The translations under genes and the position numbers were made by a program. Under the pieces are notes generated by a model. It was not told the DNA's origin. It did not search any database and saw nothing but the letters and a program-made list of their open reading frames with translations. DNA of 64,000 nt from Streptomyces sp. S.PNR 29 (lineage in GTDB: Bacteria; Actinomycetota; Actinomycetes; Streptomycetales; Streptomycetaceae). Positions 26,224 through 35,900 of this stretch are shown here, piece by piece; position 1 is the first letter of the stretch, and the number at the start of each line of letters is the position of its first letter. The stretch spans positions 1-64,000 of the forward strand of contig NZ_JANUQM010000015.1 in NCBI RefSeq assembly GCF_030386795.1, written 5' to 3'.

Positions 26224-27111
26224 TCAGTCGCCGTGGAGGCCGGTCGGTCCGGTGTCGAGCAGCGTGACGCGGCGTGGGGTGGCCGGGCCTTCGGTGCCGT
26301 ATCCCAGGCGGATCAGCATCTGGGGGTGCCCGATGAGGTGGGGTGTCGAGTTCGCCCGGCGGTCGTGTTCGGTGGTCAGCAGCGCGATGACCGGGTTCGT
26401 CTCGAAGGGCCGGGCGGCAAGCCGCTCGGTGTGCCGCTGCGCGGTGAAATCGCGCATGGACAGGTGTTCGTGGGCGTCCTGCGGGCCGAGGGCGGCTTGC
26501 GCGAGCCCGACGTCGGTGAGCGCGTCCCGGTCGCGGTGGATCCAGCGGCGGCTCTCGGCTCCCCGGTCGGGATCTGCCCGGTTGCGGTGCTCGGCCTCGG
26601 CGGTCACCCGGAGCAGACGATCGGTCTCGGCGGCTGCGGGGAAAGCGAGCACCGCACCCTCCGCGCGGGCGGCCTCGGTGAGTTCCGCGCACAGCGGGGG
26701 CGGCAGCGGCCTGTCAAGGAACGGGAACCGGCTGCTGTGCCTGCGGCCGATCGCCTCGTACAGGTTCCCGCGATGCCCCGTGGCAGACCGGGAAGCGGGG
26801 CCTGTCAGGCGGACGGTGGCGAGGAGCTCCGGATCCTCCGGTGAGGGCAGCAGACGGGTGACGGGGCGCCGGCCGAAGCGGGCCACCGCGACACGGAGGT
26901 TGAACACGGACGCGCCCACCGACAGATGCAGGGCACGGCCCGCGGGGTCCACGTGCCGCAGACCTCGCTCCGGAGCCGCGCGGACCTGGAGTGTGACGGT
27001 CTCGGGAGCCAGGCGGAAGCGCCATGGCTGGGTGTTGAAGATCGAGGGCGCGGCGGTCGCGGCCGCGAGGCAGGCTTCCAACATCGAGGCGTCAAGAGTG
27101 GTGGATCGCAT
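26224..27111 (-). CDS. Acg-family nitroreductase-like flavoprotein
   Basis: 295 aa from ATG 27111 (AAGGAGGG upstream). The start region SMLEACLAAATAAPSIFNTQ then PWRF is the FMN-site signature of the Acg subgroup of nitroreductases, found in the mycobacterial dormancy regulon. Other motifs are GRRHSSRFPFLDRPLPPPL and the C-terminal PQMLIRLGYG with PATPRR. Acg proteins sequester flavin rather than reduce nitro compounds. It is somewhat short for the family (usually about 320-330 aa), the shortfall being in the middle region. Upstream DevR-like boxes at 27202-27236. Confidence 0.88.
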   Translation of the reverse strand: MRSTTLDASMLEACLAAATAAPSIFNTQPWRFRLAPETVTLQVRAAPERGLRHVDPAGRALHLSVGASVFNLRVAVARFGRRPVTRLLPSPEDPELLATVRLTGPASRSATGHRGNLYEAIGRRHSSRFPFLDRPLPPPLCAELTEAARAEGAVLAFPAAAETDRLLRVTAEAEHRNRADPDRGAESRRWIHRDRDALTDVGLAQAALGPQDAHEHLSMRDFTAQRHTERLAARPFETNPVIALLTTEHDRRANSTPHLIGHPQMLIRLGYGTEGPATPRRVTLLDTGPTGLHGD

Positions 27112-27201
27112 GAGGGCCCTCCTTGCCCGTCCCGGGCCGCGCGGAGGCCGCGCGGATCGTGCTCTCACCGATGGTGGGAGTGCCCTGGCGGTGTGGGGGA
27201 G

Positions 27202-27236
27202 GGGCCGGTGGTCCCGCGACGTGGCCCGTACGGGCC
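27202..27236. promoter_or_regulatory. DevR/OsdR-like box plus perfect palindrome upstream of the Acg gene
   Basis: GGGCCGGTGGTCCC at 27202-27215 matches the GGGMC-N4-GTCCC pattern. GGCCCGTACGGGCC at 27223-27236 is a perfect 14-bp palindrome. Centres are 21 bp apart. Both lie 91-125 bp before the Acg start codon. Confidence 0.55.
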
Positions 27237-27426
27237 AGACGTGCTCGGCGGCTCCGATCTGCGTGTGGCCGTCCTGCTCGGCGAATTCCATGGTCATGAC
27301 CGCGGTCGCGGGCCTGTCGCGCACGTGCACGCCGATCGACGGAACAGGCGGCCACTTGGTGGAAGCCGTGGCCACGGGGCGCTGGTCGCGGGTGACGGGC
27401 GGACGTATGGAGAGGGAGGCGAGCCG
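27237..27426. other. Rest of the intergenic region between the Acg and PPOX genes
   Basis: Nothing recognisable on either strand. ORFs here have no ribosome site and no motif. The whole 315-bp gap (27112-27426) is unusually long for same-strand cluster genes and may hold deletion scars. Confidence 0.35.
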
Positions 27427-27954
27427 TCACGGGGCGGATGGTTGTGGTCGGCGTGGACGGTTCGGTGGGCAGCCGGACCGCCGGTGACGGGGCGACACGC
27501 TGGGCTCGTCGGCGGCGGTGAGCCGGATTCCAGTGACCAGGTCGGGATGGATGCGGACCGCGTAGTCCATGGTCTGTTTCACCCAGGGATGGAGCAGTGC
27601 CTGGTAGCGGGCCAGTTCGTGGGGGTCGGTGATCAGCCGGGCGTAGCCGGTGACGACCACGCTCCAGCCGAGGTGGGTGTCCGGGTCGATGGCGTCGGCC
27701 TCGTAGGCGACGACGACGCCCGAGCCGTTCGCATGGCGGGTGTGCGCGGTGATCGCCGAGCCTTCGTGGGTGCGGATGACGATGTCGCCGTCTTCGAGGA
27801 TGTGGTTGACCGGCCTGATCGTGGGGAGCGCGTGCTGGGTGAAGACGATCCTGCCCAGGGAGACGCTGCCCAGGAGTCGCAGGGCTTCGGCGCTGTCGAG
27901 TTCCACGCTGTGCCGTGGTCCGGCGGTGGGGAGCGGGGTGTTGTCGGTGGTCAT
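27427..27954 (-). CDS. Pyridoxamine 5'-phosphate oxidase-like flavin-binding protein (PPOX)
   Basis: 175 aa from ATG 27954, with only a weak GGAAA upstream; the frame is open further 5'. The split-barrel fold is shown by ALRLLGSVSLGRIVFTQHAL, PTIRPVNHILEDGDIVIRT, GVVVAYEADAIDP and GWSVVVTGYARLITD, matching the Rv-type dormancy PPOX family that binds FMN or F420. The last ~20 residues are basic and appear to be read-through over a relic of another gene on the opposite strand, so the natural C-terminus may have been lost. A second PPOX gene lies at 37146. Confidence 0.87.
   Translation of the reverse strand: MTTDNTPLPTAGPRHSVELDSAEALRLLGSVSLGRIVFTQHALPTIRPVNHILEDGDIVIRTHEGSAITAHTRHANGSGVVVAYEADAIDPDTHLGWSVVVTGYARLITDPHELARYQALLHPWVKQTMDYAVRIHPDLVTGIRLTAADEPSVSPRHRRSGCPPNRPRRPQPSAP
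27438..27521 (+). pseudogene. Universal stress protein, N-terminal remnant
   Basis: Opposite the 3' end of the PPOX gene the + strand reads MVVVGVDGSVGSRTAGDG then ATRWARRRR and a stop. VVVGVDGS(x)GSR is the nucleotide-binding start of universal stress proteins, and ALRWA normally follows closely. The stop after 27 codons, and the absence of the rest, mark it as a relic. Short, so not certain. Confidence 0.45.
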
Positions 27955-28360
27955 AACGGGTTTCCGTAGGGGTTCGTCGCTCACTGCTCGGGGCTTCGGT
28001 GGGAGTGTCGTTGCCGTTGCCGTTGCCGTGACGGGGCCGGTACCGCATCGGCGTGTCCCTTCGGAGATCGGGGGCATGGAACCGCCGAAGCCTCGGGGCG
28101 GAGCCCGGTGGACGGCGGGTCACCGGCAGGGGTGGATCAGGCCATTTGAATGCGGGTGGTGAGGGGCTCGGTAGGGCCGTCCGGCCCCGGTTCGCTCCAC
28201 ATTGCCGGGCCCAAGGGCCTGACCTGCAGAGCCGTTGGGCCTCGATCGAGCCGAGGAGGCCGACAGGGGGACCGATCGGCGGATAAATGGATTGCAGTTG
28301 TGATGCGTGGGCCGCGTGCCCTCACGTCTGCACTTCCGTCTGCGTTGTCCGAGGAGACCC
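27955..28360. promoter_or_regulatory. Divergent control region PPOX / flavohemoglobin with DevR-like boxes
   Basis: About 400 bp. GGGCCGTCCGGCCC (28174-28187) fits the DevR-like pattern and GGGCCCAAGGGCCT (28207-28220) is a weaker relative. Two further palindromes, CTCGATCGAG (28241-28250) and CCGATCGG (28272-28279), precede an A/T-rich GGATAAATGG that could be a -10 region for the flavohemoglobin gene. No gene is supported. Confidence 0.45.
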
Positions 28361-29566
28361 ATGCTTTCGCCCGAGTCCGCCGCTGTCGTCCGTGCCACCC
28401 TGCCCGCCGTGGGCGGTGCCCTGGACGAGATCACGACGCGCTTCTACCGGACCATGTTCAGCGAGCACCCCGAGCTGCTGGACGGCATGTTCAACCGCGG
28501 CAACCAGGCCAGTGGCGAACAGCGGAAGGCGCTGGCCGGGTCCATAGCGGCCTTCGCGCAGGCGCTGCTCGACGACCCCGACGCACGCCCCGACGCCCTG
28601 CTGTCCCGGATCGCCCACAAGCACGCCGCGCTCGGCGTCACCGAGGACCAGTACACGGTCGTCCACAAGTACCTGTTCCGGGCCATCGGCGACGTCCTCG
28701 GCGACGCGGTCACCCCCGAGGTCGCCGCCGCCTGGGACGAGGTGTACTGGCTGATGGCCGGCGCCCTCATCGCCCAGGAGGCCCGCCTGTACCTGGAGGC
28801 ACAGGTCGACCCGCGCCACCCCTGGCGGCAGTGGACCGTGGTGGAGCGGCGCGAGGAGACCCCCGACGCCGTGTCCTTCCTGCTGCGGCCGGCTGACGGC
28901 GCCCCCCTGCCGCCCGCCCGCGCCGGACAGTACGTCAGCGTCCGCGTCCGCATGCCCGACGGCGTGCACCAGACCCGCCAGTACAGCCTGTCGAACGCGC
29001 CCGGTGACAAGCTGCGCCGCATCACGGTCAAGCGGGTCGCGAGCGTGGCCGACGCCCCCGAGGGCGAGGTGTCCAACCAACTGCACCGCACCGTCCGGAC
29101 CGGCGACGAGCTCACCCTGTCAGCACCGTTCGGCGACGTGGTTCTCGACGACGCCGACACCCCGCTGCTGCTCGTGTCGGCGGGCATCGGCTGCACCCCG
29201 ATGGCCGGCATGCTGGAGCACCTCGCGGCCACCGGCAGCGACCGTCCGGTCCATGTGCTGCACGCCGATCGCTCCCCGGCCGACCATGCCCTGCGCGCCG
29301 ACACGCACCGACTGCTCGGTGAACTGCCGGACGCCCGGGCCCAGTTCTGGTACGAGCAGGACGCCACCGACGAACCCGGCGCCCGCACCGGCCTGATGGA
29401 CCTCGCCGACCTGGACCTCCCGGAGAACGCGGACGTCTACCTGTGCGGCTCGGTGCCCTTCATGCGCGCCGTGCGCTCGCAGCTGCTGGCGGCCGGCGTC
29501 CCCGCCCGGCACATCCGTTACGAGGTCTTCGGCCCCGACCTGTGGCTGGCCCACGCGGAGGGCTGA
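28361..29566 (+). CDS. hmp: Flavohemoglobin / nitric oxide dioxygenase
   Basis: 401 aa from ATG 28361 (GAGGAG upstream). The globin domain (about 1-140) has B10 Tyr in TTRFYRTMF, E7 Gln in RGNQASGEQ and proximal His in RIAHKHAALG. The FAD domain has RQYSLSNAPGD and the NAD domain has GIGCTPMAGM and YLCGSVPFMRAV. It oxidises NO to nitrate with O2 and NAD(P)H in the cytosol. It fits the neighbouring nitrate reductase, a source of NO. A strong terminator follows. Confidence 0.96.
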   Translation: MLSPESAAVVRATLPAVGGALDEITTRFYRTMFSEHPELLDGMFNRGNQASGEQRKALAGSIAAFAQALLDDPDARPDALLSRIAHKHAALGVTEDQYTVVHKYLFRAIGDVLGDAVTPEVAAAWDEVYWLMAGALIAQEARLYLEAQVDPRHPWRQWTVVERREETPDAVSFLLRPADGAPLPPARAGQYVSVRVRMPDGVHQTRQYSLSNAPGDKLRRITVKRVASVADAPEGEVSNQLHRTVRTGDELTLSAPFGDVVLDDADTPLLLVSAGIGCTPMAGMLEHLAATGSDRPVHVLHADRSPADHALRADTHRLLGELPDARAQFWYEQDATDEPGARTGLMDLADLDLPENADVYLCGSVPFMRAVRSQLLAAGVPARHIRYEVFGPDLWLAHAEG

Positions 29567-29576
29567 GAACGAACAA

Positions 29577-29621
29577 CCGGCCCCCGCGACCGACGAGGAC
29601 ATCGGCGGTCGCGGGGGCCGG
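29577..29621. terminator. Strong hairpin terminator between hmp and narI
   Basis: Perfect 16-bp inverted repeat beginning CCGGCCCCCGCGAC with a 13-nt loop, 10 bp after hmp, between convergent units. Confidence 0.85.
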
Positions 29622-29824
29622 CGTCGTATCAGGCCGCAGCTGAGGTCGCAGTGCCCGGTGCAGGCGTGCCCCGGAGAGCGCGGCGATGACCAGGGCGGTC
29701 ACGGCGGCGAAGGCGCCCAGTCCGAGCAAGCGTGCTGGGGAAGCCGAAGAGGTTGCCCTGCCGGCCGGGCCGACGACACCGGTCCCAGTCATGAGCCGGC
29801 CGATGCGCCTCCCCGGCGCCCCTC

Positions 29825-30574
29825 TCATGCGGCGCGTCGGGTACGCGGCCGGTGCGCCCGGGTGCTGGGCGCCTCCGGTGCCGGGGTGGCCGCTCGTCGG
29901 CGGTAGACCAGGTACGGCCGGGCAAGGTATCCGATCGGGGCGCTCCACACGTGCACCAGCCGGGTGAACGGCCAGGCCGCGAAGAGCAGGAAGGCGGTCA
30001 GGGCGTGCACCTGGAACAGCAGCGGGGCGCCGGCGATGGCCTCGGGCCGGGGCTGGAGGACGAACAGGCCGCGGAACCAGACGGAGACGGTGGAGCGGTA
30101 GTCGTAGCCGTGGCCGAAGACGTTGTGGGCGAAGGTGGCGGTGACGCCCAGCAGGACGGTGGCGGAGAGCAGAGGGAAGAGAAGTTTGTCGCTGCGGTCG
30201 GTGCCGAGGCGGATCCGGCGGGTCAGCAGCCGGCGGGCGCACAGCATGCCCAGGCCCGTCACCATGGCGACGCCCGCCACCGAGCCCGCCCAGACTGCCA
30301 TGGCGTGGTAGGCGTGCTCGGTGATGCCCACGGCCTCGGTCCACGAGTCGGGGATGGCCAGCCCCACGACATGCCCGGCGATCACCATGAAGGCGCCCAG
30401 GTGGAACAAGGGGCTGCCCCAGCGCAGCCACCGGTGTTCCAGGAGCTGGGTGGTGCGTGAGGTCCAGCCGAACTGGTCCTGTCTGTAGCGCCAGACGTGC
30501 CCGACGGCGAAGACGGCAAGGCAGACGTAGGGGATGGCGACCCACAGGAGCAGGTCGGCTGCGGAGGCGTTCAT
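29825..30574 (-). CDS. narI: Respiratory nitrate reductase gamma subunit (cytochrome b)
   Basis: 249 aa from ATG 30574, overlapping the narJ stop (TGATG). Five membrane helices; heme-ligand His candidates in FAVGHVWRYR, FHLGAFMVIAGHVVGL and LLFQVHALTAFLLF. It takes electrons from menaquinol and passes them to NarH at the inner face of the membrane. It is the last gene of narGHJI. The frame is open 5' of this start but only through narJ. Confidence 0.95.
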   Translation of the reverse strand: MNASAADLLLWVAIPYVCLAVFAVGHVWRYRQDQFGWTSRTTQLLEHRWLRWGSPLFHLGAFMVIAGHVVGLAIPDSWTEAVGITEHAYHAMAVWAGSVAGVAMVTGLGMLCARRLLTRRIRLGTDRSDKLLFPLLSATVLLGVTATFAHNVFGHGYDYRSTVSVWFRGLFVLQPRPEAIAGAPLLFQVHALTAFLLFAAWPFTRLVHVWSAPIGYLARPYLVYRRRAATPAPEAPSTRAHRPRTRRAA

Positions 30575-31407
30575 CAGCGGTCCTCGTGGCGGTGCGCGGC
30601 AGGTGGGCAAAGTGTGGGCGGGGCCTGCTCCGGCGGGACGAACGCGCCGGGCGGGGCGAACTCGCCCGCTCCGTACGGGTCGAGGCCGACGTCCTCATGG
30701 GGCGGGCCCTGGGCGGCCAGTTCGGCCACGGCCCGCAAGTCGGCCTCGGTCGGCGGTGGCAGAAGCGCGATCAGCGCGGCGATGACGTGCCGGTAGGGGG
30801 AGTCCGCGTCGGTCAGGGCACGATGGATCAGTTCGATCCCGCGCCGGTGCCAACGCAAAGGCGCTTCGCCCCGGCCCGGTCCGGTGAGGGCGGCGAACTC
30901 CAGGACGACCGGGAGGTGGTCGGGGAGTTCACCGCCGTCGGTGTCCCAGCCGGCGGCGCGGTAGCGCTGGGCGAGGGTGAGCAGGGCCATGCCGCGGCGG
31001 CGGGTGTCGCCGTGCAGGTAGTAGGTGAGGTGGAGGCTGCTCTTGCGACGCAGGTCGAACATCTCGACGTAGTGCCGCTCCAGCGCCTCCGGCTCCTGCT
31101 CGGCGAACCAGGCCGTGAAGGCGGTCAGGTGCTCGGCGGCGGGCGAGGGCGGCAGTGCCACGACGGTGCTGGTGAGCACGGGACGGGCGGCGGTGAGGTC
31201 GGCGTCCGGGTACTGCAACAGCAGGGACATCAGCCGCAGCAGAAGGGCGCGTGCCTCGGCCTCCTCCGGGGTGATCAGGGTGGGACGGGTCGGGCGGGAC
31301 GCACGGTCCGGGCGGCGCAGGGCCGCGCGGACGCGGGTGCGGACGATGGCCGTCATGGAGGGGGATCCCCCCGGGCGTTCAGTCCTGCGCGAGGGCAGCG
31401 GGCTCAC
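30574..31407 (-). CDS. narJ: Nitrate reductase assembly chaperone (delta subunit)
   Basis: 277 aa from GTG 31407, with GGAGG 6 nt upstream and overlapping the narH stop (GTGA). ATG 31356 is internal with a poorer site. The NarJ/TorD helical fold is seen in LLRLMSLLLQYPDADLTAA, HYVEMFDLRRKSSLHLTYYL, HGDTRRRGMALL and LPDHLPVVLEFAAL. It guides molybdenum cofactor insertion into NarG and is not part of the final enzyme. Confidence 0.94.
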   Translation of the reverse strand: MSPLPSRRTERPGGSPSMTAIVRTRVRAALRRPDRASRPTRPTLITPEEAEARALLLRLMSLLLQYPDADLTAARPVLTSTVVALPPSPAAEHLTAFTAWFAEQEPEALERHYVEMFDLRRKSSLHLTYYLHGDTRRRGMALLTLAQRYRAAGWDTDGGELPDHLPVVLEFAALTGPGRGEAPLRWHRRGIELIHRALTDADSPYRHVIAALIALLPPPTEADLRAVAELAAQGPPHEDVGLDPYGAGEFAPPGAFVPPEQAPPTLCPPAAHRHEDR

Positions 31408-32972
31408 AGGTGGCCTCCGGCAGGGGTGTCGGTCGTACGGCGGCGCAGGGTGGGGATGCCGAGCATCACGCGGCGGCCGCCGGCGGGCTGCGGGGCGCCG
31501 GATGACTCGACCGGACAGCGGTTCTCCAGCGCGGTCAGCGCGGCGGCGTCCTCCTTGTGGGCGGCGGGGACGACGTACCGGTCGGCGTACTTGGCGACGG
31601 CGAGGAGTCGGTGCAGGTCCTGCGCCTCGCGACCGGTGAGGCCCACGGCCTTGAGCGCGATGTCGTCGCCCGGCTCGCCGAGGGTGCGCTCACGCATGTA
31701 CGAGCGGAGCGCGGTGAGCTTCATCAGGACACCGGCGACCACGTCGGTGTCCCCGGCCGTGAAGAGCTCCGCCAGGTACTCCAGGGGAATGCGCAGCCGG
31801 GTGACGGCGGCGAAGACGTGGTCGGGGTCGTCCCGGTCGCCGCCCGCCGCGTCGACGGCGTCGAGGACGGGGGAGAGGGGCGGGACATACCAGACCATCG
31901 GCATCGTCCGGTACTCCGGGTGCAGCGGCAGGGCCACCTTGTAGCGCATGACCAGGTCGTACACGGGGGAGCGGCGGGCGGCGTCCAGCCAGTCCTCGGG
32001 GATCCCCGACTCCCTTGCGGCGGCGATGACCTCGGGGTCGTGCGGGTCGAGGAAGACGCCCCGTTGGGCATCGAGGAGATCCTGCTCGTCGGGGCCGGCC
32101 GCGGCCTCGCCGACCTTGTCGGCGTCGTAGAGGAGCAGGCCGAGGTAGCGGAGCCGGCCGACGCAGGTCTCGGAGCAGACGGTGGGCTGTCCGGCCTCGA
32201 TGCGCGGGAAGCAGAAGGTGCACTTCTCGGCCTTGCCGGTGGCGTGGTTGACGTACACCTTCTTGTACGGGCAGGCCGTGACGCACATCCGCCAGCCGCG
32301 GCAGCGGTCCTGGTCGACGAGGACGATGCCGTCCTCGACCCGCTTGTACATCGCGCCCGAGGGGCAGGCGGAGACGCAGGCCGGGTTGAGGCAGTGCTCG
32401 CACAGCCGGGGGAGATGGAAGAGGAAGGTCTGCTCGAACTCGAACTTGACCTTCTCGGCCCAGGCGCCGGTGAGGTTGGGGTCGCCACCGGCGTTCTCGG
32501 GTGCGCCGCCGAGGCCGTCCTCCCAGTTGGCGCCCCAGGTGATGGCGGTGGGCTTGCCGGTGAGGACGGAGCGGGGGCGGGCGACGGGGAGGTCCTTCCG
32601 GGCGGGTGCGCTGACGAGGCTGTCGTAGTCGTAGGTGACCGGCTCGTAGTAGTCCTCGATGGACGGCAGGTCGGGGTTGGAGAAGAGGGACAGCAGCCGC
32701 TTGATCCGGCCGCCGGAGCGCAGGACGAGACGACCGCGCTTGTCGAGCGTCCAGCCGCCCTTCCACTGCTGCTGGTCCTCGTAGCGGCGGGGGTAGCCGA
32801 CGCCGGGTTTGGTCTCGACGTTGTTGAACCAGGCGTACTCGACGCCGGTGCGGTTGGTCCACGTCTGCTTGCAGGTGACGGAGCAGGTGTGGCAGCCGAT
32901 GCACTTGTCGAGGTTCATCACCATCGCGACCTGGGCCATGACGCGTCCGATGGTGGCTTCGCCACGGGGCAT
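31404..32972 (-). CDS. narH: Respiratory nitrate reductase beta subunit (Fe-S)
   Basis: 522 aa from ATG 32972, which overlaps the end of narG. GGAG lies 7 nt upstream. Four ferredoxin-type Cys clusters are visible: CIGCHTCSVTC, CEHCLNPACVSACP, CRGWRMCVTACP (Trp replaces one Cys, giving the 3Fe-4S cluster, as is normal for NarH), and CTFC with CSETCVGR. It relays electrons from NarI to NarG at the cytoplasmic face. Full length. Confidence 0.96.
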   Translation of the reverse strand: MPRGEATIGRVMAQVAMVMNLDKCIGCHTCSVTCKQTWTNRTGVEYAWFNNVETKPGVGYPRRYEDQQQWKGGWTLDKRGRLVLRSGGRIKRLLSLFSNPDLPSIEDYYEPVTYDYDSLVSAPARKDLPVARPRSVLTGKPTAITWGANWEDGLGGAPENAGGDPNLTGAWAEKVKFEFEQTFLFHLPRLCEHCLNPACVSACPSGAMYKRVEDGIVLVDQDRCRGWRMCVTACPYKKVYVNHATGKAEKCTFCFPRIEAGQPTVCSETCVGRLRYLGLLLYDADKVGEAAAGPDEQDLLDAQRGVFLDPHDPEVIAAARESGIPEDWLDAARRSPVYDLVMRYKVALPLHPEYRTMPMVWYVPPLSPVLDAVDAAGGDRDDPDHVFAAVTRLRIPLEYLAELFTAGDTDVVAGVLMKLTALRSYMRERTLGEPGDDIALKAVGLTGREAQDLHRLLAVAKYADRYVVPAAHKEDAAALTALENRCPVESSGAPQPAGGRRVMLGIPTLRRRTTDTPAGGHL

Positions 32973-32973
32973 G

Positions 32974-35900
32974 TCAGTACTCCACATCCTGGGAGCGCCG
33001 GCGGATGACGGTGACCTCGTCGCGCTGGTTGCCGGTGGGCCCGTAGTAGTTGAAGGCGTAGGTGAACTGCGCGTAGCCGCCCGCGAGATGGGTGGGCTTG
33101 AGCAGCAGCCGGGTCAGGGAGTTGTGGATGCCGCCGCGACGGCCGCTGACCTCGGTCTTCGGGACGTTCACAGTGCGGTCCTGGGCGTGGTACATGTACA
33201 CCGTGCCCTCGGGCATGCGGTGGGTGACCACGGCGCGGGCGGCGACGACGCCGTTGCGGTTGTACGCCTCGATCCACTCGTTGTCCTTCACGCCGATCTT
33301 GTCGGCGTCCGCCACGGACATCCAGATCGTGGGCCCGCCGCGGGACAGGTCGAGCATGTACTTGTTGTCCTGGTAGTTCGAGTGGATGGACCACTTGGAG
33401 TGCGGGGTGAGATAGCGGACCGTCACCTCGGCGCGGTCGCCGCCGAGTTCCTCGTTGCCGTAGTGCCTCGGCGTGTTCAACGGCGGCCGGTAGACGGGAA
33501 GTTGTTCGCCGAGTTCGGCGATCCAGTCGTGCTGCACGAAGAAGTGCTGCCGGCCGGTGAGGGTGTGCCAGGGCTTCTTGTGCTCGGTGTTGATGACGAA
33601 GGGGGAGTAGCGGCGTCCGCCGGTCTCGCTGCCGGACCACTCGTAGGAGGTCATCACCGCGCGGGGCTGGGTGCGGGTGTCGGCGAAGGTGATCCGCTCG
33701 GCCTCGCGTTCGGCGGCGAGCTCGGCCAGGCCTTCGCTGCCGGTCTGCCGCTCCAACTCGCGGAAGCCCTCGGTGGCCAGACGTCCGTTGGTGGTGCCGG
33801 ACAGGGCGAGGATCGCCTCGCACATGTCGGAGGCGGTGGCCAGGGAGGGGCGTCCGGCGGCGATCCCGTCGCGTACGGTCCCGTTGCGGCGCCGCAGGTC
33901 GTCGATCTCCTGGTCGGGGTGGACGGTGATGCCCTTGGTGGTGGTGCCCAGGGTGTCGAGCAGGGGGCCGACGGCGCGCATCTTCTGGGCCGTCGCGGCG
34001 TAGTCGCGTTCGATGACGACCAGCTTGGGCATGGTGCGGCCGGGGATCGGTTCGCACTCGCCGGTCTTCCAGTCCCGTACGACCCCGCCGGGCTGGGCGA
34101 GTTCGTCGGGCGTGTCGTGCAGCAGCGGCACGGCGAGGACGTCGGTGCGGGTGCCCAGGTGGTCGACGGCCAGCTCGCTGAACCGGTCGGCGATGGTCAG
34201 AAACGTGTCGTAGTCGGTGCGGGCCTGCCACGGCGGGGCGATGGCGGGTGTGAAGGCGTGCACGAAGGGGTGCATGTCGGTCGACGACAGGTCGTCCTTC
34301 TCGTACCAGGTAGCGGCCGGCAGTACGACGTCGGCCAGCAGGCCGGTCGAGGTCATCCGGAAGTCCATGCAGACCAGCAGGTCGAGCTTGCCCTCGGGCG
34401 CCTCGTCCCGCCACACCACGTCCTTCGGCCGGTGCTCGGGCGGCGTCTGTTCGGAGCGGACGGCCGCGTCGGTGCCGAGCAGGTGGCGCAGGAAGTACTC
34501 GTTGCCCTTGCCGGAGGAGCCGAGCAGGTTGGCCCGCCATACGGTCAGGACGCGGGGGAAGTTGGCAGGGTCGTCGGGGTCCTCGGCGGCGAACCGCAGC
34601 CGGCCGGACTTCAGTTCGCCGACGATGTGCTCGGCGACGGGCCGACCGGCCCGCTCGGCTTCGTCCGTCAGGTCGAGCGGGTTGCGGTTGAATCCGGGGT
34701 GGCCGGGCGTCCAGCCCAGTCGTACGGCCTGTGCCAGGCAGTCGGCGAACCCCTTGCCCGCGAACCGCCCTTCTCCGAGCGGCGAAGCCAACTCCTGCGG
34801 CCCGAAGGCCTCGTAGCGCCACTGGTCGGAGTTCAGGTACCAGTACGAGGTGCCCGCCATGTGCCGGGTGGGCCGCTGCCAGTCGAAGGCGAACGACAGG
34901 TGCTGCTGCCCGGTGACGGGGCGGACCTTCTCCTGGCCGACGTAGTGGGCCCAGCCGCCGCCGTTGACGCCCTGGCAGCCGGTCATCGTCGTCAGGGCCA
35001 GGAAGGCCCGGTAGATGGTGTCGGAGTGGAACCAGTGGTTGGTACCGGCCCCCAGCGCGATCATGGAACGGCCGTTGGTGCGCTCGGCGTTGCGGGCGAA
35101 CTCCCGGGCGATCCGTGCCGCCTGCCCGGCCGGCACCGAGGTGACCGTCTCCTGCCAGGCGGGGGTGTACGGCTCGGAGGTGTCCTCGTACGACGACGGC
35201 CAACTGCCCGGAAGACCCGGCCGCCGAACCCCGTACTGCGCCAGCATCAGGTCGAAGACGGTGGTCACCAGGCGCCCGCCGAGCCGGCGGACCGGGACAC
35301 CGCGCACCATGAACGAGCCGCCTTCGGTCGCCCCCTCGTCGAAACGTGGAAGCGCGAGTTCCACCGTGTCCTCGGCCCGCTGCAGCAGGCTCAGCTCGGG
35401 CTCGACATCACCCAGGTCCAGATTCCAACGGCCTCGCCCGGCCTCCCCCCAGCGGAAGCCGAGCGAGCCGTTGGGGACCACCGGTTCCCCGGTGGCCCGG
35501 TCCAGCAGGACGGTCTTGAACGCCGCGTTCTCTTCGGTCTCCTCGTCCTGGCCGAGGTCGGCCGCGGTCAGGAACCCGTCCGGGACGAGACCGTGGACCC
35601 CTTCGCGCAACGCCACCAGGAAGGGCGCGTCCGTGAACTTGCGCAGGTAGTCCTGGAAGTACGGCACTTCGCGGTCGACCAGGAACTCACGCAGGATGAC
35701 GTGCCCCATGGCCATCGCCAGCGCGCCGTCGGTGCCGGGGTGCGGGGCGAGCCACTCGTCGGCGTGCTTGACGTTGTCGGCGTGGTCGGGGCTGACCGCG
35801 ACGACCTTGGTGCCGTTGTAACGGGTCTCGGTGAGGAAGTGCGCGTCGGGCGTGCGGGTGACGGGGATGTTGGAACCCCACATGATCAGATAGCCCGCGT

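Noticed and set aside
28237..28279. GATC-centred palindromes CTCGATCGAG and CCGATCGG as further DevR boxes
   Set aside because: They do not fit the GGGMC-N4-GKCCC spacing; kept only as unexplained palindromes in the hmp upstream region.
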